Shown here: one piece after another, positions 1-6,045 of the stretch
How the letters are laid out: the number at the start of each line of letters is the position of its first letter
How positions within the stretch are numbered: the stretch's first letter is position 1
DNA from: Gammaproteobacteria bacterium
GTDB taxonomy: Bacteria; Pseudomonadota; Gammaproteobacteria; Chromatiales; Chromatiaceae
DNA: 6,045 nt
Reading direction: 5' to 3'
Assembly: GCA_030620735.1 (NCBI GenBank)
Contig: JAUXDV010000128.1
Span: 1-6,045, forward strand
Notes under the pieces: model-generated
The model's input: the letters and a program-made list of their open reading frames with translations, nothing else
The model's database searches: none
What the model was told of the DNA's origin: nothing
Program-made: the position numbers and the translations under genes

Positions 1-117
1 TCGCTCCAGGAGCGCTATCCTGAAATCGGAGATGACATGAACCTGCAGACCCAGGTCACAGTACGCATCAAGGAACTCTGCCCTCCCCCGGAGATATTTG
101 GCGCCATTCCGCATTAG
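1..117 (+). CDS. 3' end of an unidentified protein (partial)
   Basis: Frame 1 is open from the window edge to a TAG at 115-117 and gives 38 residues ending in EIFGAIPH. The other two forward frames meet stops within about 40 bases. The composition looks like real protein (charged first half, then a CPPPEIF stretch), and the frame ends just before a clear non-coding region. The start and most of the protein lie outside the window. I do not recognise the family: there is no motif, membrane segment or cofactor site in what remains. The palindrome downstream could act as its transcript end, but this is inference. Confidence 0.6.
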   Translation, partial: SLQERYPEIGDDMNLQTQVTVRIKELCPPPEIFGAIPH

Positions 118-134
118 TCATGAAAACTTTTTCA

Positions 135-360
135 ACCACGAAAGGCACGAAAAACACAAAAATGTAAGCTCTCAAAAATTCCGCGCAAGGCAGCAATATG
201 TAGGATGCTGCTGAGCTTGCGAAGCGTATCTGTCGAGTAAACCAGTGATCGATGCGCTTCGTTCCTCAGCAGCATCCTACGCTACCTCGAACAATGCACT
301 GGGTTTTTGAGAAGTTACAAATAGCTTAGCTGTTTTCGTGTTTTTCGTGCCTTTCGTGGT
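135..360. repeat. Large nested imperfect palindrome (REP/MITE-like)
   Basis: The outer arms 135-157 and 338-360 are perfect 23-bp inverted complements; the left arm contains CCACGAAAGGCACGAAAAAC. Moving inward, TAAGCT (165-170) pairs with AGCTTA (323-328), and CTCAAAAA (171-178) pairs with TTTTTGAG (304-311), with an 11-base unpaired insert (312-322) on the right side. A second, tighter palindrome sits in the middle (200-280). No reading frame in the element looks coding. From memory, both the CCACGAAAGGCACG outer motif and the core motif resemble dispersed intergenic repeats of proteobacteria, but I could not search. As RNA it would fold into a long interrupted hairpin, which might stabilise or end the upstream transcript. 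Confidence 0.8.
200..280. repeat. Core palindrome of the nested repeat
   Basis: GTAGGATGCTGCTGAG (200-215) is the perfect reverse complement of CTCAGCAGCATCCTAC (265-280). Inside it, CGAAGCGTATC (220-230) matches the complement of 251-261 at 10 of 11 positions, leaving a 20-base loop (231-250). The unpaired steps at 216-219 and 262-264 form a small internal loop. The GTAGGATG...GCGAAGCG...CATCCTAC pattern resembles REP-like units in proteobacterial intergenic regions (recollection, not checked). It may be a separate element lying inside the outer arms. Confidence 0.8.
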
Positions 361-399
361 AAATCAGTTAATCATGCAATAACCCGAAAAAATTCCCTG

Positions 400-429
400 T
401 TGCTACTTGCTGACATCACCCCATATACT
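400..429 (+). promoter_or_regulatory. Putative sigma-70 promoter for the aminotransferase operon
   Basis: A -35-like TTGCTA (400-405) and a -10-like TATACT (424-429) are separated by 18 bases, and the -10 box lies 37 bases before the ATG at 467. The predicted start near 436 would give a leader of roughly 30 bases. No operator or riboswitch fold was seen in the leader. The ribosome-binding sequence before the ATG is weak (AGCAGCAG-like). This is a consensus match only. Confidence 0.45.
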
Positions 430-466
430 TATGAGTTGAATTCACAACAAATTAGCAGCAGACACT

Positions 467-1645
467 ATGACAATCTCTTTCCATCCTCCTGAACGCACCT
501 TGATGGGCCCAGGCCCTTCCGATGTCAATCCGCGTATCCTCGAAGCCATGTCGCGCCCGACCATCGGCCATCTCGACCCTGCCTTTATCGGCATGATGGA
601 GGAGGTCAAATCGATGCTCCAATATGCATTCCAGACCTCGAACGCGCTCACCATGCCTGTTTCTGCGCCCGGCTCCGCCGGCATGGAGACCTGCTTTACC
701 AACCTTGTCGAACCCGGCGACAAGGTGATCGTGTGTCAAAACGGTGTTTTCGGCGGACGCATGAAAGAGAATGTAGAGCGCTGCGGCGGCATCGCGGTGA
801 TGGTTGAAACAGAGTGGGGACGCGCCGTCGAAATCGATGCTGTCGAAGATGCGCTGAAGGCCAATGCGGATGCAAAAATCGTTGCATTCGTGCATGCAGA
901 AACCTCAACCGGTGCGCAATCCGATGCCAAAACACTGGTCGAACTGGCGCATAAACATGACTGCCTGACCATCGTCGACGCCGTGACTTCACTGGGCGGC
1001 ACTCCGATACTGGTCGATGAGTGGGGCATCGACGCCATCTACTCCGGCACCCAGAAGTGCCTCTCCTGCGTCCCCGGACTCTCACCGGTCAGCTTCGGCG
1101 ACAGGGCCATCGAGGTCATACAGAATCGCAAAACGAAGGTTCAGAGCTGGTTTCTCGATCTGAATCTGGTAATGGGTTATTGGGGCTCCGATGGCCAGCG
1201 CACCTATCACCATACTGCTCCGGTCAATACCCTCTACGCCCTGCATGAATCGCTGCTGCTTCTGCAGCAGGAAGGTCTGGAGAATGCATGGCAGCGCCAT
1301 CAGCATAACCATGTGGCGCTGAAGGCCGGGTTGGAGTCGATGGGACTGGGCCTTATCGTGCCCGAAGATGAGCGCCTGCCGCAACTGAATGCAGTCTCAA
1401 TTCCCGACGGAATCGATGATGCCGCTGTGCGACTGCGTCTGCTGAATGACTATAACCTTGAGATTGGAGCAGGGCTTGGACCGTTGGGCGGAAAAATCTG
1501 GCGCATCGGCCTGATGGGTTATGCCAGCAACAGCAAGAACGTCATGCTGTGTATCACAGCACTCGGCAGCGTACTGCGGGACATGGGCTATGAGGCATCT
1601 CTCGATGATGCACTGGATGCTGCTTACAGAGTTTTGAGTGGGTAG
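467..1645 (+). CDS. Alanine/serine-glyoxylate aminotransferase family protein (class V PLP)
   Basis: A 392-residue cytosolic PLP enzyme of fold type I, the usual length for AGXT-type aminotransferases. Family members move the amino group of alanine or serine to glyoxylate or a related keto acid, yielding glycine plus pyruvate or hydroxypyruvate. Visible hallmarks are GPGPSDVNPR near residue 14, GSAGMET (69-75), HAETSTGAQ (143-151), the PLP-ring aspartate D171 in IVDAVTSLGG, the Schiff-base lysine K197 in YSGTQKCLS, YHHTAPVN (247-254), and WRIGLMG (345-351), whose R346 should bind the substrate carboxylate. YHHT and WRIG match what I recall of mammalian AGT, which favours alanine/serine-glyoxylate activity over phosphonate or ureidoglycine relatives, but substrate cannot be read from sequence alone. 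The ATG at 467 gives the expected N-terminus. It is probably the first gene of an operon with the SCO and psd genes. In an autotroph it could serve 2-phosphoglycolate salvage (inference). Confidence 0.9.
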   Translation: MTISFHPPERTLMGPGPSDVNPRILEAMSRPTIGHLDPAFIGMMEEVKSMLQYAFQTSNALTMPVSAPGSAGMETCFTNLVEPGDKVIVCQNGVFGGRMKENVERCGGIAVMVETEWGRAVEIDAVEDALKANADAKIVAFVHAETSTGAQSDAKTLVELAHKHDCLTIVDAVTSLGGTPILVDEWGIDAIYSGTQKCLSCVPGLSPVSFGDRAIEVIQNRKTKVQSWFLDLNLVMGYWGSDGQRTYHHTAPVNTLYALHESLLLLQQEGLENAWQRHQHNHVALKAGLESMGLGLIVPEDERLPQLNAVSIPDGIDDAAVRLRLLNDYNLEIGAGLGPLGGKIWRIGLMGYASNSKNVMLCITALGSVLRDMGYEASLDDALDAAYRVLSG

Positions 1646-1663
1646 GTTTTAGGTTTTGGGTTT
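1643..1663 (+). repeat. Heptamer tandem repeat at the gene junction
   Basis: Three 7-base units, TAGGTTT (1643-1649), TAGGTTT (1650-1656) and TGGGTTT (1657-1663), lie head to tail. The first begins with the aminotransferase stop codon, and the array ends one base before the ATG of the SCO gene, so it makes up the whole intergenic gap. It leaves no room for a normal Shine-Dalgarno sequence. Slippage by one unit would change the spacing between the genes by 7 bases. Confidence 0.7.
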
Positions 1664-1664
1664 G

Positions 1665-2306
1665 ATGAGGAGTAAGCGGAATTTCACCTTTGGCGGCCGC
1701 ATGCTGCTGCTTGCAGCCGCCTTTGGTATGCTGGTTGGCAGCTACTACCTGGGAAATATGTACCAGCGAAGCAAAGTCGTAAGTGGGAGCATCGCGATGC
1801 TGCATACCCCTGAAAAAGCCATCGCTCCCTTCACCCTGCAGAGAGCTGATGAAACAGGCCTGAGCAACGCAGATCTGCAAGGCCACTGGTCGCTGTTCTA
1901 TTTTGGCGACAGCTACTGCACGGACCTCTGCCCCGCCGCTCTGGGGAATATTGTCAGGCTCTATAACCGGCTTGCGATCAACCCTGAAGTTCAACAGTCG
2001 CTGAAATTCATCTTTGTCTCGCTTGACCCGCTGCGGGACACCCCTGAACGCCTGCGCTCCTATGTCACAGGCTACCATCCCGGCTTTATCGGCGTCTCCG
2101 GTAGTGAAGAAGATGTGCATGCTCTTGCAAAAGAGTTTTCGATCTATTTCAAACAACAGGCGCCGGACCAGGAGGGCAATTACCGCATCGATCACAGTGT
2201 GACGATCTCACTGGTTAATCCGCAGGGCAAAATAGCCGCCTATTTTATCGATCTGACAGACCCCGAACGTCTCGCCACTGACATTTTAACTATCATTGAA
2301 TCATGA
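1665..2306 (+). CDS. SCO1/SenC/PrrC-family copper or thiol-redox protein, membrane anchored
   Basis: A 213-residue protein from the ATG at 1665. An upstream in-frame TTG at 1656 is less likely, and an ATG at 1701 would drop the basic N-terminus. Residues 1-12 (MRSKRNFTFGGR) are positively charged and precede a hydrophobic segment at about 13-30, giving a signal anchor with the rest in the periplasm. The thioredoxin-like SCO domain follows, with the CxxxC copper site C85-T-D-L-C89 in YFGDSYCTDLCP, the FVSLDPLRDTPERL strand and helix, and the distal ligand H177 in RIDHSVTISLVNPQGK. Family members deliver copper to the CuA site of cytochrome c oxidase or act as thiol reductases. All three ligands are present. 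The usual proline after the first cysteine (CPDVC) is threonine here. No oxidase gene is in the window. It starts 19 bases after the aminotransferase stop and overlaps psd by 4 bases. Confidence 0.88.
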   Translation: MRSKRNFTFGGRMLLLAAAFGMLVGSYYLGNMYQRSKVVSGSIAMLHTPEKAIAPFTLQRADETGLSNADLQGHWSLFYFGDSYCTDLCPAALGNIVRLYNRLAINPEVQQSLKFIFVSLDPLRDTPERLRSYVTGYHPGFIGVSGSEEDVHALAKEFSIYFKQQAPDQEGNYRIDHSVTISLVNPQGKIAAYFIDLTDPERLATDILTIIES

Positions 2307-3202
2307 CTACTCCAGCCAGCAAGGACACTCCCTCATGGCCGCAGCGTCTGCTTACAGCCGTTATGCCAATACTGCCCCATCATCTGCTTTCGGCCATGAT
2401 GTATGCTGTTGCCCGCAGTGAATGGAAGCCGCTCAAGAGCAGAATCATTCGCTGGGTTGTCAAACAATATGATGTGGATCTCAGCGAAGCAGTGATCAAG
2501 GATGCAGAGCTCTATCCAAGCTTTAACGCGTTTTTCACCCGTCAGCTGGAGAGCAGCGCACGCCCGCTTGCCGCCGGGCAAAACGACATTGTCAGTCCTG
2601 TCGACGGCGAAGTGAGCCAGGCTGCGTCCATCGAGCAGGGGCGCATGATCCAGGCAAAGGGCCGCGACTATTCACTGCTGGAGTTGCTGGGGGGCGACGT
2701 CAATCTGGCAGGCCTGTTTGAAGATGGCAATTTTGCAACCATCTACCTCTCCCCCAGAGACTACCACCGCATCCATATGCCGATGGATGGTCATCTGAGA
2801 AAAATGAGCCATGTTCCGGGGCGCCTTTTCAGTGTCAGCCAGTATACGACCGAGTCAGTGCCAAATCTGTTTGCGCGTAATGAACGCGTGATCTGCCTGT
2901 TTGACACGGATGCCGGCCCAATGGCCATGATACTGGTGGGAGCAATCTTCGTTGGCAGCATGGAAACGGTGTGGGACGGAGTCGTGACGCCGGTAAGACA
3001 TCGCATCAGCAGCTGGGAATACGCGCCTCAATCAGAACAGCAGCTGACATTGCACAAAGGCGAAGAGATGGGGCGATTCAACATGGGCTCTACAGTGATC
3101 CTGCTGTTCCCCAAAGACCGCGTCACATGGGACGAGCTCATGACTAATGGCGAGAGTCTCAAAATGGGACAGCGTATTGGCGGGAAACTAACCGCCGCCT
3201 GA
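2303..3202 (+). CDS. psd: Phosphatidylserine decarboxylase proenzyme
   Basis: A 299-residue pyruvoyl-dependent enzyme that decarboxylates phosphatidylserine to phosphatidylethanolamine at the inner membrane. The catalytic triad known from E. coli Psd is visible: D101 in SPVDGEV, H158 in RDYHRIHMP and S263 in the MGST motif (261-264). The D-to-H distance of 57 residues equals that of E. coli (D90/H147). Self-cleavage is expected between G262 and S263, leaving a small alpha chain of about 37 residues with an N-terminal pyruvoyl group. FNAFFTR (74-80) and FATIYLSPRDYHR are further family signatures. The N-terminal region has amphipathic, moderately hydrophobic helices (about 12-36) suited to membrane attachment. 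Length is close to the usual bacterial range. The start ATG overlaps the SCO stop (ATGA, 2303-2306) and there is no Shine-Dalgarno, so translational coupling is likely. The 3' end overlaps the opposing regulator gene by 15 bp. Confidence 0.96.
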   Translation: MTTPASKDTPSWPQRLLTAVMPILPHHLLSAMMYAVARSEWKPLKSRIIRWVVKQYDVDLSEAVIKDAELYPSFNAFFTRQLESSARPLAAGQNDIVSPVDGEVSQAASIEQGRMIQAKGRDYSLLELLGGDVNLAGLFEDGNFATIYLSPRDYHRIHMPMDGHLRKMSHVPGRLFSVSQYTTESVPNLFARNERVICLFDTDAGPMAMILVGAIFVGSMETVWDGVVTPVRHRISSWEYAPQSEQQLTLHKGEEMGRFNMGSTVILLFPKDRVTWDELMTNGESLKMGQRIGGKLTAA

Positions 3203-3841
3203 CGCCAGCATCGACATTCTGACGAGCTCGGCAAGTGACTTCGCCTGCATCTTCTCCATCACATGGGCGCGGTGAGCCTCGACGGTCTTGGCGCTGACAT
3301 TGAGTTCAGACGCAATCTGCTTGTTGGCTTTTCCTATGGTGACCAGTTCCATTACCTGATGCTCCCGCCTCGTAAGCTGCGCCAGCCGGGCCAGGATCTC
3401 TGCCTGGGTTGCACGGTTTTTACGCTGCTCCACATCCAGTGAGAGCGCATGCTGAATCGATGTCAGCAGCAGTTCATCATCAAAGGGCTTCTCAATAAAA
3501 TCCAGCGCACCGGCTTTCAAAGCTCGCACCGCCATGGATACATCGCCATGGCCGGTGATGATCACCACAGGAAGCCTGACATCCCTGCTCTCCAGCTGCG
3601 CCTGAAGTTCCAGACCATTCATACCGGGCATGCGCACATCCAGCAGCAGGCAGCCTGACTGGCCGGGATAGTAGCTCTGCAAAAATGAGTGTGCCGAATC
3701 ATGGGTTTCCACCTTCATTCCGACAGACTCGAGCAGCCAGCGCAGGGAGTCACGCAGCGCTTCATCGTCGTCAACAATGAAAACCACTCCCTGCTGATCG
3801 CTCTTTTGATTACTCTCCTGATGATTCGGCTTGCTATTCAT
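3188..3841 (-). CDS. FixJ/TodT-type response regulator with LuxR HTH
   Basis: A 217-residue DNA-binding response regulator. The receiver domain (about 18-133) has acidic pocket D24/D25 in FIVDDDEALRDSL, the phospho-acceptor D68 in LLLDVRMPGMNG, T96 in IITGHGDV and K118 in FIEKPF. A short linker leads to a C-terminal LuxR/GerE helix-turn-helix (about 156-210), with LTRREHQVMELV, the KQIASELNVSAKTVEAHRAHVMEKM core and a recognition helix around SAKTVEAH. The open frame extends upstream to an ATG at 3883, but the start at 3841 is chosen because it makes an ATGA overlap with the kinase stop and has a good ribosome site (AGGAAGAG); the longer form would add 14 residues inside the kinase gene. The partner is surely the adjacent kinase. 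Its target genes are not known from this window. Confidence 0.94.
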   Translation of the reverse strand: MNSKPNHQESNQKSDQQGVVFIVDDDEALRDSLRWLLESVGMKVETHDSAHSFLQSYYPGQSGCLLLDVRMPGMNGLELQAQLESRDVRLPVVIITGHGDVSMAVRALKAGALDFIEKPFDDELLLTSIQHALSLDVEQRKNRATQAEILARLAQLTRREHQVMELVTIGKANKQIASELNVSAKTVEAHRAHVMEKMQAKSLAELVRMSMLASGGG

Positions 3842-6045
3842 GACTCTTCCTGCTGTTGGTTCTGCGTGATGACTGGCAGCCATATTGTAAATGCTGCGCC
3901 GTCCAGGCTACTTTTTGCATAACTGATTTTACCACCATGATCAGCGATAATGGTTTCACTGATCGACAACCCCACCCCCATTCCGCTCTGCTTGGTGGTA
4001 AAGAACTGCTCAAAAATCCGGCTCTCGGCTTCTGTACTCAAGCCAGGACCATTATCTTCGACTGTGACCGTCAGCATAGCATCCTTGCGTGATGTACTGA
4101 TGCGAATCACACCGGGGGATACCTTCGCCTCTATCAACGCATCCACGGCGTTGCGCATCATATTGAGGATCACCTGTTCAATCTGCACCAGATCGATGCT
4201 GACAACCGGGAGATCAACCGCCAGATCCAGCTTGATCTGAATGTTGTTTTTACGCATCTCAAAATCCATAAATGAGAGCACTTCATGCACCAGGTTATTC
4301 AACCTGGCGCTGCTGCGCACCGGAACCTGCCGCTCAACCATCTCCCGCAATCGTTTGATGATGCGCGCTGCCCTGCCCGCCTGACTGGTGATTCTCTGTA
4401 AAGGTTCCACCAGCTCCTCACCAGTGGCGCCATTGACAAAACGCCGCCTGGCGCCATTCGCATAATTGATAATCGCCGCCAGCGGTTGATTCAGCTCATG
4501 AGCAAGCCCTGTCGCCATCTCACCCATACTGCTGAGGCGGCAAACATGCACCAGCTCGCTCTGGTGACGCCGGGCATCAGCTTCGGCAGCACGCATTTCG
4601 GTCATATCCCGGGCATAGAGATTCGCATAATCAAGCCCTGCGATGGGGGCGATCAGCAGAAAATAGATGCGCCCGTCCAGTTCAACCTCACTCTCATGGT
4701 CAGCATTCTGATTCAGGGCATACTCGATTTTTGTGCGCCAGTTCAGAGGAATCAACTGCATGCGGGTCACACCGAGAGCTTCCAGCATGGGCTCGCTTGC
4801 TGCGTTGGCATAGGTAATCACACCTTTCCGATTGACACGCATGACCGGAATCGGACTCTCTCCGGGAAAGGCCGCCAGTGAGCGTATCTCCTGCTCCTGC
4901 TTGCGGCGCTGCGAGATATCATGCAGGTAGATGGTAAACAGTGTACTGCTGTCAATCAAAATGGGTTTGATTGCCACTTCAACAGGAAACTTGCTGCCGT
5001 CACTATGGTGGGCAATCATCTCAAGACGCAAATCCCAAATCTCTTCCCCACTCTCAAAGCCGGCCTTAAAAACATCAGAGAAATGCACCTGACTGGCCGT
5101 ATCGATGATCAGTGATTCGACCGACTTGCCCTTTGCATCCGCCGCCTGATACCCAAATGTCTTCTCAGCTGTAGGATTAAAGTCGATGATCGAACCACTC
5201 TGATCGACGGTAACGATTGAATCAAGAGATGTCTCCATAATCGCCGTGGTCAAGGCCTCCTTTTGCCGGATCTCTGATTCATGCAGAACGCGCATCTCCT
5301 CTCTTGCTTCCCGCACAAGGCGGATGAACTGCTTCATCCAGTCCTCAAGAATCATCAACTGGTTGCCGCTCTCCCTGACGGGTTGGGAGATCCCCAGCGC
5401 CCGCTGTGAAAATTTTGAAAGACGCCGCAGTGCGGCACTGAGACGGTTGGAAACAAGCATGAAAAGCAGCGAGAAAAAAGCGATGAAAGTGAGTGCGACT
5501 ATACCGCGCTGGCGCTGTTCGAGACGCACAATACGCAGCGCCATACTGCGCATTGGGCTAAGGGGTATAAAAGTTGCAAACAACATCTCCTGATTGGTTT
5601 CACCGCTGTCAAGAAATGTTTGAGAAGTCACTGCATACTCCTCTGACATCTTTGCTGCTTCATCCCCGACGTCTATCTCATGTAAATTACTGGTGGCTAA
5701 CAGACGCTGTTCACTTGAATCCAGCAGAGCGGTCACCACCCCCTTGCGTGAGAGTCCCGGCTGAGCGCTCTGCAGGAACTCCTCGTCAACAGGGACCACC
5801 AACATCAGGGTTCCCATGACATTGTATGCGGCATCTTCAGCAACTGTTGACACCAGCAGCCATGGCTTGTTGTCAATGATGGTGAGATAGGCCTGGGTTT
5901 GATCTGTGGCGAGGTAATCATTGATGCTGGGCGTAAGACCATCAGGCAGCTGCAAATCTCCGGTCTGGTAAAGCTCTCTCACCACTCCCATGCGATCAAT
6001 CAGCAAAAGATGACTCGGCGAAATCAGCGACTTCCAGCGGGAAGG
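3838..6045 (-). CDS. Membrane sensor histidine kinase with two PAS domains (N-terminus outside window)
   Basis: 735 codons are visible and the frame stays open to the right edge, so this is partial; an in-frame TTG at 6006 is not a credible start. Residues are counted from the first codon at 6045. Residues 1-175 look like an extracytoplasmic sensor (Cache/DctB-like flavour, with HLLLIDRMGVVRELYQTG near the edge and LVVPVDEEFL later). A transmembrane helix follows (about 180-202, IVALTFIAFFSLLFMLVS). Then come a HAMP-like linker and a charged helical stretch (about 203-262), PAS 1 (about 263-379) and PAS 2 (about 388-483). The transmitter has the H-box GLAHELNQPLAA with H516, the N-box around N632 (NMMRNAVDAL), G1 DNGPG (664-668), the F-box FEQFF and G2 GMGVGLSIS. 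The AHELNQPL form and the paired regulator place it with FixL/DctB-type kinases. It should autophosphorylate H516 and pass phosphate to D68 of the regulator. The signal is unknown. Confidence 0.93.
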   Translation of the reverse strand, partial: PSRWKSLISPSHLLLIDRMGVVRELYQTGDLQLPDGLTPSINDYLATDQTQAYLTIIDNKPWLLVSTVAEDAAYNVMGTLMLVVPVDEEFLQSAQPGLSRKGVVTALLDSSEQRLLATSNLHEIDVGDEAAKMSEEYAVTSQTFLDSGETNQEMLFATFIPLSPMRSMALRIVRLEQRQRGIVALTFIAFFSLLFMLVSNRLSAALRRLSKFSQRALGISQPVRESGNQLMILEDWMKQFIRLVREAREEMRVLHESEIRQKEALTTAIMETSLDSIVTVDQSGSIIDFNPTAEKTFGYQAADAKGKSVESLIIDTASQVHFSDVFKAGFESGEEIWDLRLEMIAHHSDGSKFPVEVAIKPILIDSSTLFTIYLHDISQRRKQEQEIRSLAAFPGESPIPVMRVNRKGVITYANAASEPMLEALGVTRMQLIPLNWRTKIEYALNQNADHESEVELDGRIYFLLIAPIAGLDYANLYARDMTEMRAAEADARRHQSELVHVCRLSSMGEMATGLAHELNQPLAAIINYANGARRRFVNGATGEELVEPLQRITSQAGRAARIIKRLREMVERQVPVRSSARLNNLVHEVLSFMDFEMRKNNIQIKLDLAVDLPVVSIDLVQIEQVILNMMRNAVDALIEAKVSPGVIRISTSRKDAMLTVTVEDNGPGLSTEAESRIFEQFFTTKQSGMGVGLSISETIIADHGGKISYAKSSLDGAAFTIWLPVITQNQQQEES
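3844..3851 (-). promoter_or_regulatory. Ribosome binding site deciding the regulator start
   Basis: On the minus strand the sequence reads AGGAAGAG, then TC, then the ATG at 3841-3839. It lies inside the last codons of the kinase gene. Its position supports the 3841 start over the upstream ATG at 3883. Confidence 0.7.

Larger units (their letters stand above)
114..379. repeat. Near-direct repeats flanking the palindrome
   Basis: TTAGTCATGAAA (114-125) and TTAATCATGCAA (368-379) match at 10 of 12 positions in the same orientation, one on each side of the 135-360 palindrome. The left copy overlaps the stop codon of the partial first gene. They could be a decayed target-site duplication from insertion of the element. 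They do not abut the arms exactly (9 and 7 bases away), so chance similarity of AT-rich DNA is also possible. Confidence 0.3.

Noticed and set aside
135..360. The repeats as a CRISPR array or a tRNA-like gene
   Set aside because: The repeats are inverted, not regularly spaced direct repeats, and no cloverleaf or CCA-end pattern is present.
452..895. Minus-strand open frame of 147 codons opposite the aminotransferase
   Set aside because: It lies antisense to a gene with clear catalytic motifs and has a low-complexity, His/Arg-rich translation with no family signature.
1554..2195. Minus-strand open frame of 213 codons opposite the aminotransferase end and the SCO gene
   Set aside because: It is antisense to two confident genes and spans their junction; the translation shows no recognisable domain.
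3179..3196. GGCGG / CCGCC hairpin at the convergent gene ends as a terminator
   Set aside because: The stem is only 5 bp with an 8-base loop and no T-run follows on either strand.
3842..3883. Longer regulator start at the ATG at 3883
   Set aside because: It would place 14 extra residues inside the kinase gene, whereas the ATG at 3841 has a good ribosome site and a standard ATGA overlap.
6004..6006. TTG at 6006 as the kinase start
   Set aside because: The frame continues open with plausible sensor-domain sequence to the window edge, so the gene is simply cut by the window.

Overview
The window looks like ordinary chromosomal DNA of a moderately GC-rich proteobacterium. A gammaproteobacterium or a near relative is my best guess, from the protein flavour, the FixL/FixJ-type regulatory pair and the style of the intergenic repeat. 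Nothing in the sequence fixes the genus. No tRNA, rRNA, CRISPR array, transposase or phage gene was seen.

Layout. Positions 1-117 are the last 38 codons of an unidentified plus-strand gene. Positions 118-466 carry no gene. This gap holds a large nested imperfect palindrome (135-360), possibly a mobile-derived or REP-like element, followed by a plausible sigma-70 promoter (400-429). Next come three tightly packed plus-strand genes that probably form one operon: a class V PLP aminotransferase of the alanine/serine-glyoxylate type (467-1645), a membrane-anchored SCO1/SenC-family copper or thiol-redox protein (1665-2306), and phosphatidylserine decarboxylase (2303-3202). The SCO and psd genes share an ATGA stop/start overlap. 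A three-unit heptamer repeat fills the junction between the aminotransferase and SCO genes.

The other half is on the minus strand: a sensor histidine kinase that runs off the right edge (3838-6045) and a FixJ-type LuxR-family response regulator (3188-3841). These two are coupled by another ATGA overlap and almost certainly form a two-component system. The regulator's 3' end overlaps the 3' end of psd tail-to-tail by 15 bp, so the two transcription units converge with no spacer and no visible terminator.

Function. The plus-strand operon mixes glyoxylate/amino-acid metabolism, respiratory copper handling and membrane phospholipid synthesis, with no single obvious pathway. The kinase has an extracytoplasmic sensor region, a transmembrane segment, a HAMP-like linker, two PAS domains and a complete HisKA/HATPase core, so it probably integrates an external and an internal cue. 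Its targets are not visible here. I found no convincing new biological system. The most unusual items are the nested palindrome with flanking near-direct repeats, the heptamer junction, and a histidine in the first PAS domain that falls where FixL has its haem ligand.
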